The position numbers and the translations under genes are program-made. Source: JAWXVD01 sp044425705 (GTDB taxonomy: Bacteria; Bacillota; Clostridia; Lachnospirales; Lachnospiraceae). From it: a DNA stretch of 23,829 nucleotides. Below are positions 23,170 to 23,829 of this stretch, in pieces. Below the pieces are notes generated by a model that made no database searches, was not told where the DNA came from, and saw only the letters and a list, made by a program, of their open reading frames with translations. The DNA lies in NCBI GenBank assembly GCA_044425705.1, contig JAWXVD010000047.1, positions 1 through 23,829 of the forward strand, given 5' to 3'. Numbering within the stretch: position 1 is the stretch's first letter; every line of letters begins with the position of its first letter.

Positions 23170-23374
23170 GTAGAATTTTTCTTCTTGCGACTTCCATAAG
23201 TAATGGGATTTAGAGTTTATTTCACTATTTTAAGAAAAAAGAAGAGATAGAAAAATCCTTTATTGTATGGTAGGCTAGAAAGAAATAAGTAAGACAGAAA
23301 ATAGTGATTTATCTTTTCACTAGTAACCGGTTCTTATGTGATAATGTTACAAGTTAAGAGGTTGTGAGAAAGTG

Positions 23375-23829
23375 ATGGTTGTTAATATGGGCAGAGAAGA
23401 GGATAAAATTAATACAGAAAGATTGAAAATACGATTATTAGAAGAAAAGGACGCCGATTTTATCGTCAAAATGAGGAATCAAAAAAATATTATTCGATAT
23501 TTTTTATCCCCACATGGCATAACGAAAGAAGAACATTTACAGTGGTTTCAAACAAAATATCTTGTAGATAATACTTACTGGAAATATATTGTAGAAGAAC
23601 GTAATACAGGAAATCTAATTGGCAATATTGGAATCAGAGATATAGATGTGGAAAAAAGCCAAGCAGAGGTGGAATATATGTTTTTAGAAGAATATCAAGG
23701 TAAAGGATATGCCTGTGAGGCAGTGGCGGGATTATGTAATTATGCCACAGAACAATGGGGCATCAAGAATTTTACAGCGGTGATTCATGTTGAAAATAAA
23801 TCCTCTGAAAAACTAGTAGAAAATCTAGG
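23375..23829 (+). CDS. GNAT family N-acetyltransferase, 3' end outside window
   Basis: The frame is open from ATG 23375 to the window end (151 complete codons), so the gene is cut by the edge. It is a GNAT acetyltransferase of the RimJ/RimL type: N-terminal ERLKIRLLEEKDADFIVKMRN, acceptor-side HGITKEEHLQWF, acetyl-CoA motif QGKGYA (108-113), and VIHVENKSSEKLVEN at the end as in motif B. The pattern MRN followed by EEHLQWF resembles acetyltransferases that modify nucleotide sugars (PseH-like) as well as RimL-type protein acetyltransferases. Next to rfbD and the GT-C gene a sugar substrate is plausible but not shown. AAGAGG at 23356-23361 is 13 bases upstream; ATG 23387 is an alternative start. 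Confidence 0.8.
   Translation, partial: MVVNMGREEDKINTERLKIRLLEEKDADFIVKMRNQKNIIRYFLSPHGITKEEHLQWFQTKYLVDNTYWKYIVEERNTGNLIGNIGIRDIDVEKSQAEVEYMFLEEYQGKGYACEAVAGLCNYATEQWGIKNFTAVIHVENKSSEKLVENL

Noticed and set aside
23323..23350. GTAAC...GTTAC near the GNAT gene as another palindrome copy
   Set aside because: The motifs point outward instead of inward and the interior does not match the family arms.
1..23829. CRISPR arrays, tRNA/rRNA genes, known riboswitches, prophage or toxin-antitoxin genes
   Set aside because: No spaced repeat arrays, cloverleaf sequences or matching proteins were seen; the interspersed palindromes are scattered single copies, not an array.

Overview
The window is a compact AT-rich stretch of a Gram-positive, low-GC Firmicute chromosome. 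The gene families and their order (M23 peptidase, S41 protease, uvrB, uvrA; comF, cdaA, cdaR, glmM, HPr) and the strong AGGAGG-type ribosome binding sites suggest a Clostridia member, most likely Lachnospiraceae. That placement is an inference from gene content, not a database result. No RNA genes, CRISPR arrays, prophages or transposase genes were seen.

Layout. (1) 1-1883: the 3' end of an M23 murein hydrolase with a coiled-coil stretch, then an S41 carboxy-terminal processing protease; this pair is typical of the region downstream of ftsEX. (2) 1965-6897: the nucleotide-excision-repair pair uvrB-uvrA, read from a good promoter that overlaps both a probable LexA box and the terminator of the preceding gene. 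(3) 7226-8224: a stand-alone MreB-family actin homologue without mreCD. (4) 8337-12781: recD2, comF and two membrane proteins I cannot name, tightly packed. (5) 12922-16848: cdaA-cdaR-glmM followed by HPr, linking c-di-AMP synthesis, amino-sugar and peptidoglycan precursor supply and carbon control. (6) 16948-18624: a long-form 2-isopropylmalate synthase with a terminator hairpin squeezed just before its ribosome binding site. (7) 18703-20519: a DUF3048 lipoprotein (minus) and a DUF212 membrane protein (plus) read from clear divergent promoters. (8) 20575-23103: a minus-strand pair, dTDP-4-dehydrorhamnose reductase then a GT-C membrane glycosyltransferase, and at the right edge a truncated GNAT acetyltransferase. 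This may be the edge of a surface-polysaccharide locus.

The most unusual feature is a family of miniature interspersed elements with GTTAC...GTAAC ends, found only between genes at five places. One is a 144-bp MITE-like element (7051-7194) with about 20-bp terminal inverted repeats and a perfect 8-bp flanking duplication. The other four are palindromes of 26-27 bp (one shortened to 19 bp). Three of those four are also flanked by 7/8 or 8/8 direct repeats, as if a transposable element had been reduced to its two ends. I found no transposase for them in the window.

Taken together the genes are mainly housekeeping: envelope growth and division, DNA repair, second-messenger signalling, leucine synthesis and surface glycans. 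The small elements sit at several of the boundaries between transcription units.
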